DNA from: Actinomycetes bacterium
Lineage (GTDB): Bacteria; Actinomycetota; Actinomycetes; Actinomycetales; Cellulomonadaceae
DNA length: 21,643 nt
Direction of reading: 5' to 3'
NCBI GenBank assembly: GCA_023462275.1
Contig: JAEWYD010000266.1
Span: 1 to 21,643, forward strand
Positions 1 to 6,955 of the stretch are shown here, piece by piece. Every line of letters begins with the position of its first letter. Positions within the stretch are counted from its first letter, which is position 1. A model generated the notes under the pieces. That model was not told where the DNA came from and ran no database searches. It saw only the letters and a program-made list of their open reading frames with translations. The position numbers and the translations under genes are program-made.

Positions 1-361
1 CGTCGGGCCCCTTCGCCAGGTGCAGCGCCGTCGACGCCACGAGCAGGGCGAGCGTCAGGCCCCAGGCGAGCTCCTGCCCGCGGCGCAGGCCGCGGGACGT
101 CAGCAGGAGCCCGACGGACGCCCACACCATCGTGGTCGCGGCGGTCCGCGACAGCAGGTGCGGGTCGCCGGGGACCAGGGGGAGGAGCTCGTCGACCTGG
201 CGCATGCCCCGCCACGCCGGGCGGTACACCGCCGACGCGAGCCCGACGACGCCGAGGCCGCCCACGACCCGCGCGGTGAGGGCGCGCGCGCGGACGCGCC
301 GGCGGTGCGCCCGGATACCGGCGGGCAGCTGGCTCAGGTCCCGGGAGGTCTCGCGTCCCAC
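1..361 (-). CDS. N-terminal part of an MprF/LysX-like membrane protein (partial, runs off the window)
   Basis: Read on the minus strand from a GTG at 361, an open frame continues to the window edge without a stop (120 codons). It starts with a basic cytoplasmic stretch rich in Arg, then a membrane segment (around VVGGLGVVGLASAVY), the motif ELLPLVPGDPHLLSR, a second hydrophobic segment (TTMVWASVGLLLTSRGL), a basic turn and a third segment (LAWGLTLALLVASTALHLAKG). This layout, with a membrane helix, an LLP(L)VP loop, then 'RGL+RG...AW.L' and 'HL.KG', is familiar from the N-terminal transmembrane part of actinobacterial phosphatidylglycerol lysyltransferase-type proteins (DUF2156/LysX/MprF). 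The catalytic domain lies outside the window, so function is inferred from this part only. The gene is divergent from the esterase starting at 457, with 95 bases between. No clear ribosome binding site precedes the GTG. Confidence 0.55.
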   Translation of the reverse strand, partial: MGRETSRDLSQLPAGIRAHRRRVRARALTARVVGGLGVVGLASAVYRPAWRGMRQVDELLPLVPGDPHLLSRTAATTMVWASVGLLLTSRGLRRGQELAWGLTLALLVASTALHLAKGPD

Positions 362-444
362 GTGGGCGACTGTGGCCGGGCCGGCTGAGCGGGCGCTGAG
401 CGTCCTCTCAGGATCTGCTAAGCGCCTGCTGGGGAACGGCTGCC

Positions 445-450
445 TAGCGT
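445..450 (+). promoter_or_regulatory. Putative -10 box of a leaderless esterase transcript
   Basis: TAGCGT lies seven bases before the GTG at 457, the distance usual between a -10 hexamer and the transcription start. No Shine-Dalgarno sequence is visible before this GTG, so a leaderless mRNA is the simplest reading. The same hexamer precedes the nrdA leader at 6738. Confidence 0.45.
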
Positions 451-456
451 CGGCCC

Positions 457-1614
457 GTGACGAGCCCCGCACCGGTCGTGCCGCCTGGTCTGACGTCGCT
501 GCACGGGACCTGGGTCGCCGCCATGCCGGTCGCCGTCGCGCTCGGGGTGCTGGCCGTCGCCCTCGGGGTGGCGGCGGTGGTGCTGCGCCGTGCCGCGCGG
601 CGTCGCGGGCGCCGGGGGCGCTGGCCGTGGACCCTGTGGCCCGCGGCCACGCTGAGCCTCGTGCTCGGCGTCGCCATCGGGGTCAACGCCTACGCCGGCT
701 ACCTCCCGGACGTCGCGGCCGTGCGGACCTGGCTCGCCGGCCAGGGCATCGGCACGTCGCCGCTGGAGCACTCCGGCCACGCCGCCCGGTCCGACGGCGG
801 CGGTGCGGCCGGCGCGGTCACCACCGTCGCGCTCGACGCACCGGCGGCCCTCGGCGTGCAGAACGACCCGATGTGGGTCTACACGCCGCCCGGCTACGAC
901 CCTGCGCACCACCGCTACCCGGTGATGTACCTCATGCACGGCTCGCCGGGCACGCCGGCCGACTGGTTCGCGGGCGGCGACGCCGCGCACACGCTCGACG
1001 CGCTCATCGGGGCGGGCAGCATCCAGCCCCTCGTCGTCGTGGCGCCTGACCTGGACGGCACGCACGACACGGACACCGAGTGCCTCGACTCGACCCGGGG
1101 CGGCCCGCAGGTGGAGACCTACCTGCTCCACGTCGTCGTGCCGTACGTGGACGCGCACTACGCGACCGTGGCCGACCGCTCCGGTCGCGCCGTCGGCGGC
1201 ATGTCGTCCGGCGGCTTCTGCGCGGTCGACCTCGGGCTGCGCCACCAGGACGTGTTCTCGGCGATCGCCGCGATCGAGCCGTACACCGAGCCAGGCTCGG
1301 GCGGGCGCTCGATGCTTGCCACGCGTGCGCAGTGGGAGCAGCACGATGCGAGCCGCTACCTGCCGACGATGACGTTCCCGGACCCCGTGCACGTCTTCGT
1401 CGACATCCCGGGTGCGGCGCGGGGCACCATCAGCGGCCGCGAGTCCACGCGCCTCGTCGCGATGCTCGAGCGGGCCGGGCAGGACGTCGTGTCGCGGGTG
1501 GAGCCGGGCCAGGGCCACACGTGGACCACGGCCCGGCTCGCGCTGCCGTACGCGCTCGCGGACCTCGTTCCGCACCTGGCGCCCGGGGCGCCGGCGACGC
1601 CCGGGACGCCGTAG
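457..1614 (+). CDS. Membrane-anchored esterase (PF00756-type alpha/beta hydrolase)
   Basis: A 385-residue protein with two N-terminal hydrophobic helices (about 18-43 and 57-80) and an outward-facing esterase domain (about 120-375). The domain has the family signature WVYTPPGYDP...YPVMYLMHGSPGTPADWF, which includes the HG oxyanion-hole motif. The nucleophile elbow is G-M-S-S-G with Ser250, and a C-terminal GQGHTW places the catalytic His at 354. This matches the esterase D/mycolyltransferase-like fold, whose members act on acyl esters of sugars or lipids. The divergent neighbour looks like an aminoacyl-phospholipid synthase, so a lipid-remodelling role (for example removing aminoacyl groups from lipids outside the membrane) is possible but inferred. 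The alternative is a general acyl-ester hydrolase. GTG start chosen because the -10 box fits a leaderless message and the first helix starts shortly after. Confidence 0.8.
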   Translation: MTSPAPVVPPGLTSLHGTWVAAMPVAVALGVLAVALGVAAVVLRRAARRRGRRGRWPWTLWPAATLSLVLGVAIGVNAYAGYLPDVAAVRTWLAGQGIGTSPLEHSGHAARSDGGGAAGAVTTVALDAPAALGVQNDPMWVYTPPGYDPAHHRYPVMYLMHGSPGTPADWFAGGDAAHTLDALIGAGSIQPLVVVAPDLDGTHDTDTECLDSTRGGPQVETYLLHVVVPYVDAHYATVADRSGRAVGGMSSGGFCAVDLGLRHQDVFSAIAAIEPYTEPGSGGRSMLATRAQWEQHDASRYLPTMTFPDPVHVFVDIPGAARGTISGRESTRLVAMLERAGQDVVSRVEPGQGHTWTTARLALPYALADLVPHLAPGAPATPGTP

Positions 1615-1617
1615 ACG

Positions 1618-1761
1618 TCAGTAGACGTCGCGCCCGCAGTAGGGGCACTTGTACGGGTCGTTGAGGTGGAACGCGTCCTTGAAGACTGTGTGCCCGGCGG
1701 AGCAGGTGGCCTTCACGTTGTAGTTGCCGGACGGCGTCTTGGCGGCCTCGGTCTTGAACAT
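1618..1761 (-). CDS. 47-residue zinc-ribbon-like small protein
   Basis: Starts at an ATG at 1761 behind a strong GAGGAG ribosome binding site. The 47-residue product has four potential metal ligands: C20-x3-H24 and C39-x2-C42 (CSAGH and CPYCG), the spacing of a small treble-clef or zinc-ribbon knuckle. The rest is short and polar, ending in GRDVY. The open frame extends further upstream, but that extension is not protein-like and the ribosome site favours the short form. It ends three bases from the convergent esterase stop. I do not recognise a named family. Zinc binding is inferred from the ligands only. Confidence 0.75.
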   Translation of the reverse strand: MFKTEAAKTPSGNYNVKATCSAGHTVFKDAFHLNDPYKCPYCGRDVY

Positions 1762-1783
1762 CGGAGCTCCTCTCGGTGGTCCC

Positions 1784-1829
1784 GGCAGGTGGCGTCGGCG
1801 CCCGCGGGGGCCGGAGCGGGCGACCTGCC
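1784..1829 (-). other. Structured leader hairpin of the small zinc-ribbon gene
   Basis: Outer arms GGCAGGT (1784-1790) and ACCTGCC (1823-1829) are perfectly complementary. Inner arms CGCCCGC (1799-1805) and GCGGGCG (1816-1822) are too, and they stack directly on the outer stem on one side, leaving an 8-base bulge on the other. It sits between the putative minus-strand -10 box and the ribosome binding site. High GC makes chance hairpins common, so function is uncertain. Confidence 0.4.
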
Positions 1830-1843
1830 GCGGGCTGGGCGCG

Positions 1844-1849
1844 ACGCTA
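1844..1849 (-). promoter_or_regulatory. Putative -10 box for the small zinc-ribbon gene
   Basis: Read on the minus strand this is TAGCGT, the same hexamer seen at 445 and 6738. It would give a leader of about 75 bases that contains the hairpin at 1784-1829. No convincing -35 box is seen. Confidence 0.35.
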
Positions 1850-1962
1850 GCTGCGCGCCGAGGGACGGCGGGGGCCGCGGCGTCGGCGGCGGAGAACTTC
1901 GAACGGCCTCGCACGGCGTGCGGGCGGGAGCGCTACCAGGCAAAACCGAGCGAACCGGTGTC

Positions 1963-1968
1963 TTGACG
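1963..1968 (+). promoter_or_regulatory. Putative -35 box (TTGACG) of the tandem esterase gene
   Basis: TTGACG is a near-consensus -35. At 17-18 bases spacing lies CACGATT (1986-1992), a poor -10. Transcription would then start near 2000, just before the two palindromic sites. Of the gene-free stretch 1762-2153, this and the flanking palindromes are all I can support. Confidence 0.4.
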
Positions 1969-2005
1969 GCATCGGGTGCGCAGGACACGATTGGCCGCAT
2001 CCCGC

Positions 2006-2025
2006 GTTCTACGACGTTGTAGAAC
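2006..2025 (+). promoter_or_regulatory. Palindromic operator 1 upstream of tandem esterase
   Basis: GTTCTACGACGTTGTAGAAC is a 20-bp inverted repeat in which 9 of 10 base pairs match, centred on ACGT. The size and symmetric centre fit a LacI-family or similar dimeric repressor site. It lies just after the likely transcription start. A second copy follows 26 bp later. Confidence 0.6.
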
Positions 2026-2032
2026 GGAGACC

Positions 2033-2051
2033 GTCTACGACGTTGCAGAAG
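2033..2051 (+). promoter_or_regulatory. Operator 2, degenerate copy of the palindrome
   Basis: GTCTACGACGTTGCAGAAG repeats the core CTACGACGTTG of the site at 2006 with a weaker right arm. Centre-to-centre distance is 26 bp, about two and a half helical turns. The pair suggests cooperative binding or two regulators sharing one site type. Confidence 0.5.
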
Positions 2052-2074
2052 GGGTGCGGGGGGATTCACACCGG

Positions 2075-2089
2075 GGAGAGCAGCTCTCC
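2075..2089 (+). other. Perfect 15-base palindrome in the esterase leader
   Basis: GGAGAGCAGCTCTCC is symmetric about a single central base. It may be a small mRNA hairpin or a further protein site. It lies 65 bases before the ATG and does not overlap the ribosome binding site at 2142-2149. Confidence 0.35.
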
Positions 2090-2153
2090 TGGGGGGAGGG
2101 CTCGGGCGGTCGCGCGGGGGTGCGGCCGGCCAGCCGACGACAAGGAGGAATCG

Positions 2154-4439
2154 ATGGCGATGACTCGTGCTGTGCGACCAGGTCGCGGAGTGGCCGGGCG
2201 CCGGACGACGGCCCTGCTGGCAGGCGCCGCGCTCGCGCTGGGGTCGGTGATCGCGGCGCAGCCGGCGGCGGGCGCTCCGCCCGCACCACCAGCTCCACCC
2301 GGACCGGCGCCCACCGCGTCGCCGGTACCGACGACACCACCCGCGCCGGACGACTGGGTCACCACCACGCCGGAGGGCTACTACCGGTTCACCGCCGACC
2401 AGGCCGAGGTGCAGGGCATCATCGGCGGCACCCCGACGACCGTGGAGCTCGAGGGCAACATCGGTCCGGCGGGCACGTGGTCCGCCGTCGCGATGGACCC
2501 GAGCGGCTCCAACTACCAGACGATGTGGGGGCCGGTGCCCCCGGGCCTGTACTACTACCAGTACACGGCCACGATGGCGGACCGGACCAAGATCTCCTTC
2601 CGCAACCCGGACGCCGGCCAGACCGTCACCTCGCAACCGAACTGGAACACGTTCTTCGTGCCCGGTCCTGACGTCGCCTACATGGCCGACTCCGCCAACC
2701 CCGGCACCGTCGACGAGCTCTCCTACCGCAGCTCCGTCACCAAGGCGCAGCGGTCGGCCCTCGTGTGGACGCCGCCGGGCTACGGCAAGGACCGGCACGC
2801 CCGGTACCCGGTTCTCTACCTCCTCTCGGACGCCTCGCAGAGCTACCGCGAGTGGGCGGAGCTGGGGCGCGTGCCGCAGATCCTCGACAACCTCACGGCG
2901 GCGGGCGCCATCAAGCCGATGGTCGTCGTCATGGCGGACGTCAACGTCGCCGACCCGAGCGCCGAGCTGCTCCGCTCGCTCGTCCCCGCCGTCCAGCACC
3001 AGTACCGGACGGCGCCCGACGGCAAGCAGCAGGCCGTCGCCGGCATCGGCACCGGCGCGCAGCAGGCGCTGGCCGTCGCGGCGCGGGAGCCGGGCAAGTT
3101 CCGCTCCGTCGGTTCCTTCTCGGGCGCCCTCGACGGGCTCACCCTGCCGCGGCACGACGCCGAGAAGCTCGGCCGGGGCACGGAGCTCCTGCGCCTGTAC
3201 GTCGGCAACGTGCTCGACCCCGCCTACAACTCCACCTACGCGGCGATGCAGAAGCTCAAGGCCGCGCACGTGAAGTTCCAGTTCGACGGCGTCGACCCGA
3301 AGCGCGGCGGCTCGTGGGACGCGTGGCGCGACGACGTGCGCGACTTCGCGTCGCGGCTCTTCACGCACGGCGCCAAGCCCGGTCCGCGCGAGGGGCACCT
3401 GCCGCTGACCAAGCCCTACACGCCCCCGGCCACGGGGTCGATCACGACGCCGAACATCGGTCAGAACGGGATCGTCACCTTCGAGACCGGCACGCAGTGG
3501 GCGAGCGCCAAGGACGTCACGGTGTGGGCGAACTGGGCGCCGAACGGCGCATGGTTCCGCATCCCGATGACCAAGGTGGGGGACCGCTGGCGGCTCTCGC
3601 TCGGCCCGCTCGACGGCTTCTACTACTACCGGTACGTCGTCGACGGCGTGGACATGAAGGACCCGGAGGACAAGGTCAACACCCTCACGGGGGTGAGCCC
3701 GCTGTTCGTGCCCGGCACGACGGACCTGCTCCTGGCCGACGCGCCCGAGGCCGACCGCGGTGACGTGTCCGTGCTGGCGTACCACAGCGCCGTGACGAAC
3801 ACGGACCGGAACGCCTACGTGTGGACGCCGCCGGACTACGACCCGAACCGGGCCGAGGCGTACCCGCTGTTCGTGCTCAACCACGGCGGCGGCCAGAACT
3901 GGGGCGACTGGGTCGAGGTCGGCCGGGCGCCGCAGATCCTGGACAACCTCTACCGCGAGGGCAAGATCGCGCCGATGGTCGTCGTCATGCCCGACGGCAA
4001 CGTGCCCAACTACCAGGCCGAGCTGCTGGACAACGTGATGCCGGCCGTGGCCGCGCAGTACCACGTGAGCCAGGAGCGGGAGGACCTGGCCATCGCGGGC
4101 CTGTCGATGGGCGGCATGAACTCGCTGAACACGTGGCTGCTGAACCCGGGTGTGTTCGGGTACGTCGGCGCGTTCTCCGGCGGGCTCTTCTCGACGCCGA
4201 CCTTCGACGCCGACGCCGTGAACGCCGGGACGATCCTCGCCCGGATCTACGTCGGCGACATCAGCGACTTCGCGCGCGGCTGGGTGATGTCGACGATGTC
4301 GATGTTCGACCAGCGCGGCGTGAAGTACGAGTTCGCCGGTGAGTCCGTCGGCCCGCACGGGTTCGACGTCTGGTCGGCCAACCTCATCGACCTGCTGCCG
4401 CGGCTGTTCACGGCGGACGCCCCGGCGTCGCAGGGATGA
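2154..4439 (+). CDS. Secreted tandem esterase: two E-set/esterase modules, first one catalytically dead
   Basis: 761 residues; ATG chosen for the AAGGAGGAA ribosome site 5 bases before it. Residues 1-41 form a Sec signal peptide (basic start, hydrophobic ALLAGAALALGSVIA, Ala-rich end), then a Pro-rich linker. The rest is a duplication: E-set (CBM48-like) domain about 70-173, esterase 1 about 180-410, E-set 2 about 419-521, esterase 2 about 525-755. Both halves share landmarks such as YYYxY, FVPG, VWTPPxY and PQILDNL. Esterase 2 has an intact site: HGGG oxyanion loop, G-L-S651-M-G, and H735. In esterase 1 the loop reads SDAS, the nucleophile is Gly299 (G-I-G-T-G) and the His position is Ser387, so hydrolysis there looks impossible. 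The family includes feruloyl/acetyl-xylan-type esterases. Substrate unknown; a GH42 gene follows after terminators. The first module may bind substrate or stabilise the second. Confidence 0.85.
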   Translation: MAMTRAVRPGRGVAGRRTTALLAGAALALGSVIAAQPAAGAPPAPPAPPGPAPTASPVPTTPPAPDDWVTTTPEGYYRFTADQAEVQGIIGGTPTTVELEGNIGPAGTWSAVAMDPSGSNYQTMWGPVPPGLYYYQYTATMADRTKISFRNPDAGQTVTSQPNWNTFFVPGPDVAYMADSANPGTVDELSYRSSVTKAQRSALVWTPPGYGKDRHARYPVLYLLSDASQSYREWAELGRVPQILDNLTAAGAIKPMVVVMADVNVADPSAELLRSLVPAVQHQYRTAPDGKQQAVAGIGTGAQQALAVAAREPGKFRSVGSFSGALDGLTLPRHDAEKLGRGTELLRLYVGNVLDPAYNSTYAAMQKLKAAHVKFQFDGVDPKRGGSWDAWRDDVRDFASRLFTHGAKPGPREGHLPLTKPYTPPATGSITTPNIGQNGIVTFETGTQWASAKDVTVWANWAPNGAWFRIPMTKVGDRWRLSLGPLDGFYYYRYVVDGVDMKDPEDKVNTLTGVSPLFVPGTTDLLLADAPEADRGDVSVLAYHSAVTNTDRNAYVWTPPDYDPNRAEAYPLFVLNHGGGQNWGDWVEVGRAPQILDNLYREGKIAPMVVVMPDGNVPNYQAELLDNVMPAVAAQYHVSQEREDLAIAGLSMGGMNSLNTWLLNPGVFGYVGAFSGGLFSTPTFDADAVNAGTILARIYVGDISDFARGWVMSTMSMFDQRGVKYEFAGESVGPHGFDVWSANLIDLLPRLFTADAPASQG

Positions 4440-4442
4440 CCC

Positions 4443-4473
4443 GCGGGCCGTCAGTGCTCGCCTGACGGCCCGC
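4443..4473 (+). terminator. Intrinsic terminator-like hairpin after the tandem esterase
   Basis: A perfect 12-bp stem (GCGGGCCGTCAG with CTGACGGCCCGC) and 7-base loop start 3 bases after the stop codon. No U-tract follows, as is common in high-GC actinobacteria. Confidence 0.75.
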
Positions 4474-4487
4474 GCGCATGACGACGG

Positions 4488-4518
4488 CGGCCGGTCGGTC
4501 CTGGGGACCGACCGGCCG
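4488..4518 (+). terminator. Second hairpin, 14-bp perfect stem
   Basis: CGGCCGGTCGGTCC pairs exactly with GGACCGACCGGCCG across a 3-base TGG loop, 14 bases after the first hairpin. The two together would insulate the esterase from the GH42 gene. Being symmetric it could also bind a protein as DNA. Confidence 0.65.
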
Positions 4519-4551
4519 TCGCCGGTTCGGTGCCCGTCCCGGCGCCGCCGC

Positions 4552-4557
4552 TACGCT
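4552..4557 (+). promoter_or_regulatory. Putative -10 box for the GH42 gene
   Basis: TACGCT, matching the TAnnnT pattern, lies after the two hairpins and 75 bases before the ATG. The leader then contains arms GCTCGC (4591) and GCGAGC (4615). I see no recognisable -35 box. Confidence 0.35.
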
Positions 4558-4632
4558 CGACGTCGTCGGGCGCCGCCGTCCAGGCCGCGCGCTCGCGATG
4601 CCGATCACGACGAGGCGAGCCGGGGTGGACGG

Positions 4633-6651
4633 ATGAGCGCGTGGCCGACCGAGGGCATCTCCTACGGCGGGGACTACAACCCGGAGCAGTGGCCCGAGGA
4701 GGTGTGGGCCGAGGACGTCGCGCTCATGCAGCGGGCCGGCGTCACCCTCGTCACCGTGGGCGTCTTCTCCTGGGGCCGCCTGGAGCCCGAGCAGGGGCGC
4801 TACGACTTCGGCTGGCTGGACCGCGTCCTCGACCTGCTGCACGGGGCCGGCATCGGCGTCGACCTCGCGACGCCCACGGCCGCGCCGCCCATCTGGCTGC
4901 ACCTGGCGCACCCGGAGATCCTGCCGGTGGACCGTGACGGGCACCGGGCCACCCAGGGGAGCCGCGAGACGTGGTGCCCCAGCTCGCCGGTGTTCCGCGC
5001 GCACGCCGTCCGGATCGCCCGCGCCCTCGCCGAGCGGTACGGCGACCACCCGGCGGTCCGGATGTGGCACGTCTCCAACGAGCTCGCGTGCCACAACAGC
5101 CGCTGCTACTGCGACGTGTCCGCGCAGGAGTTCCGGCGCTGGCTGCGGCAGCGGTACGGGACCGTGGCGGCGCTGAACGCGGCCTGGGGCACGGGGTTCT
5201 GGGGGCAGCACTACGCCTCGTTCGACCAGGTCCTGCCCCCGCGACGCACGACGACGTTCGCGAACCCCGGCCAGTGCCTCGACTTCGAGCGGTTCTCCTC
5301 CGACGAGTTCGTCGCGCACCTGGCGGCCGAGGTCGCCGCCCTGCGCGCCGGCGGCTCGCAGCTGCCCGTGACGACCAACGCCATGGTGCTGCACGACTTC
5401 CACGAGCTGGACTACGCGGCGGTGACCCGCCACCTCGACATCGTCTCCAACGACCACTACCTGTGGGCCGCGGAGCCGGCGGACTGGCGCGACCTCGCCT
5501 TCAGCGCGGACCGCGTGCGCGGCCTCGCCGGCGGCCGCCCGTGGCTGCTCATGGAGCACTCGACGAGCGCCGTGAACTGGCAGCCCCGCAACCTCGCCAA
5601 GGGGCCCGGTGAGATGGTCCGCAACTCGTTGGCGCACGTGGCGCACGGCGCCGACGGGGTCCTCTTCTTCCAGTGGCGGGCGTCCCGGGCGGGCGCCGAG
5701 AAGTACCACTCGGCGATGCTGCCGCACGCCGGCGCGGACTCGGCGCTGTTCCGCGACGTCGTCGGGCTGGGCCAGCTGCTGGGCCGCCTGGCGGAGGTGC
5801 GCGGGAGCGTCGTCGAGCCCGCGCAGGTCGCGCTGCTGTGGGACCAGGACTCGTGGTGGGCGGTCGAGGCCGAGGCGCACCCGAGCGAGGACGTGCGCTA
5901 CCTGGACCAGGCGCGTGCCTTCCATGCCGCGCTGACGGACCTGGGCGTGCCCGTCGACGTGCTGCCGGCCGCGGCGGTCGCCGACGGCGGCCTGGACGGG
6001 TACGACGTCGTGCTCGTGCCCACGCTGCACATCGCGGCGCCGGCGGTCGTGTCGGCGCTCGGCGCTGTCGTGGACCGGGGTGGCCAGGTCGTCGTGACGT
6101 ACTTCTCGGGGGTCGTCGACGCGGCGGACCGCGTGATCCTCGGCGGCTACCCGGGGGCGTTCCGGGACCTGCTCGGCGTGCGCGTCGAGGAGTTCGCGCC
6201 CCTGCCGGAGGGTGGCCGCGTGGCGCTCGACGACGGCTCGACGGGCACCGTCTGGTCCGAGCGGATGACGCTCACGACGGCGACCGCGGTCGCGTCCTTC
6301 GTCGACGGCCCGTCCGCCGGGCTGCCGGCGGTGACGCGGCGCGAGGTCGGCGACGGCGCCGCCTGGTACGTCGCGACCCTCCTGGACCCCTCGGCGACGA
6401 CGCGGCTGCTGGAGGGCGTCCTCGAGCGCACGGGCATCCGCGGACTGCCGGGCGCGCGTCCCGGCGTCGAGGTGGTGCGCCGGGTCGCGGACGGGCGGTC
6501 CTGGCTCTTCGCGGTCAACCACACGGCCGACGACGTCGCGCTCCCGGTCGCGGGGGTGGACCTCGTCACCGGCGCACGGCGCGAGGCCGGCGACGTGCTC
6601 GCCGCGGGCGGGGTCGCCGTCGTGCGCGACGCGTCGACGACCGGCGCCTGA
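4633..6651 (+). CDS. Beta-galactosidase, glycoside hydrolase family 42
   Basis: 672 residues, normal for GH42, with no signal peptide, so it is cytoplasmic and hydrolyses terminal beta-galactosides taken up by the cell. The start ISYGGDYNPEQWPEEVWAED is the classic GH42 opening of the TIM barrel. The acid/base is Glu150 in VSNELACH and the nucleophile Glu308 in LLMEHSTSAVNWQPRN. Cys115, Cys158 and Cys160 occupy positions of the zinc site known from Thermus A4 beta-galactosidase. The fourth Cys position is Ser163, with Cys153 nearby as a possible substitute. The trimerisation domain (about 400-610) and a small C-terminal beta domain follow, the latter with FAVNHTADDVALPV. ATG at 4633 was chosen because the family motif begins within 10 residues; the ribosome site (GGGGTGG) is weak. 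It stands alone between terminators and the nrd control region, without an adjacent regulator. Confidence 0.93.
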   Translation: MSAWPTEGISYGGDYNPEQWPEEVWAEDVALMQRAGVTLVTVGVFSWGRLEPEQGRYDFGWLDRVLDLLHGAGIGVDLATPTAAPPIWLHLAHPEILPVDRDGHRATQGSRETWCPSSPVFRAHAVRIARALAERYGDHPAVRMWHVSNELACHNSRCYCDVSAQEFRRWLRQRYGTVAALNAAWGTGFWGQHYASFDQVLPPRRTTTFANPGQCLDFERFSSDEFVAHLAAEVAALRAGGSQLPVTTNAMVLHDFHELDYAAVTRHLDIVSNDHYLWAAEPADWRDLAFSADRVRGLAGGRPWLLMEHSTSAVNWQPRNLAKGPGEMVRNSLAHVAHGADGVLFFQWRASRAGAEKYHSAMLPHAGADSALFRDVVGLGQLLGRLAEVRGSVVEPAQVALLWDQDSWWAVEAEAHPSEDVRYLDQARAFHAALTDLGVPVDVLPAAAVADGGLDGYDVVLVPTLHIAAPAVVSALGAVVDRGGQVVVTYFSGVVDAADRVILGGYPGAFRDLLGVRVEEFAPLPEGGRVALDDGSTGTVWSERMTLTTATAVASFVDGPSAGLPAVTRREVGDGAAWYVATLLDPSATTRLLEGVLERTGIRGLPGARPGVEVVRRVADGRSWLFAVNHTADDVALPVAGVDLVTGARREAGDVLAAGGVAVVRDASTTGA

Positions 6652-6672
6652 GGGTCTCGACCGGGGGTCAGT

Positions 6673-6688
6673 CCACTACATCTAGTAG
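6673..6688 (+). promoter_or_regulatory. NrdR box 1
   Basis: CCACTACATCTAGTAG contains ACTA-CATC-TAGT, the core of the 16-bp NrdR repressor box (ACTA-n4-TAGT) found before ribonucleotide reductase operons. Its centre is 31 bp from that of the second box, the spacing typical of NrdR pairs. Confidence 0.75.
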
Positions 6689-6703
6689 TGAGAGGCAAAT
6701 CGC

Positions 6704-6719
6704 ACCCCACATCTTGCGG
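6704..6719 (+). promoter_or_regulatory. NrdR box 2, overlapping the -35
   Basis: ACCCCACATCTTGCGG is a weaker copy of the box at 6673, aligned on CATCT. The 31-bp offset is three DNA turns, so two NrdR units would bind the same face. It covers the putative -35 TTGCGG (6714-6719), so binding should block RNA polymerase. Confidence 0.6.
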
Positions 6720-6743
6720 TGCACCCCGAAGGTCGCCTAGCGT
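6714..6743 (+). promoter_or_regulatory. nrdAB promoter
   Basis: TTGCGG (6714-6719) and TAGCGT (6738-6743) are separated by 18 bases. Transcription would begin near 6750, directly at the first helix of the riboswitch, giving a leader of about 330 bases. Confidence 0.6.
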
Positions 6744-6751
6744 GGGCGGCG

Positions 6752-6955
6752 CCGACGGTTCACGCGTCGGGCCTGCCTCAGGGGCCCGCCGGGTGAGGCA
6801 AGAGGGAACCCGGTGCGACTCCGGGGCTGCCCCGCAGCGGTGAGTGGGAACGACAGCCGTCAGACGCACTGGGCGCAAGCCTGGGAAGCGGCGGCCGGTA
6901 GGAAGGCGCGCACACCGGCGCGACACGCCCGCGAGTCCGAAGACCTGCCGACGGC
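6752..6955 (+). promoter_or_regulatory. Cobalamin (B12) riboswitch
   Basis: The conserved blocks occur in order: arms TGCCTCA/TGAGGCA (6774-6800), then AGGGAACCCGGTGCGACTCC (6803-6822), the GGCTGCCCCGC core with a following GTGAG, then GCAAGCCTGGGAAGCGG, and finally the B12 box AGTCCGAAGACCTGCC (6934-6949). These are the hallmarks of the adenosylcobalamin-class aptamer. It sits in the leader of nrdA. Streptomyces nrdABS is known to be shut off by B12 through such a switch, so the same control is expected here: B12 present, class I enzyme off. Boundaries are approximate. Confidence 0.93.

Noticed and set aside
1713..4358. Very long open frame on the minus strand opposite the tandem esterase
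   Set aside because: Its translation is Arg/His/Val-rich low-complexity protein with no domain, as expected from the antisense of a GC-rich gene. The plus-strand frame has a signal peptide and clear esterase motifs.
6752..6955. Riboswitch read as evidence for a B12-dependent (class II) reductase here
   Set aside because: The genes after it encode two-subunit class I proteins with a metal-site NrdB. B12 is the repressing signal, not the cofactor.
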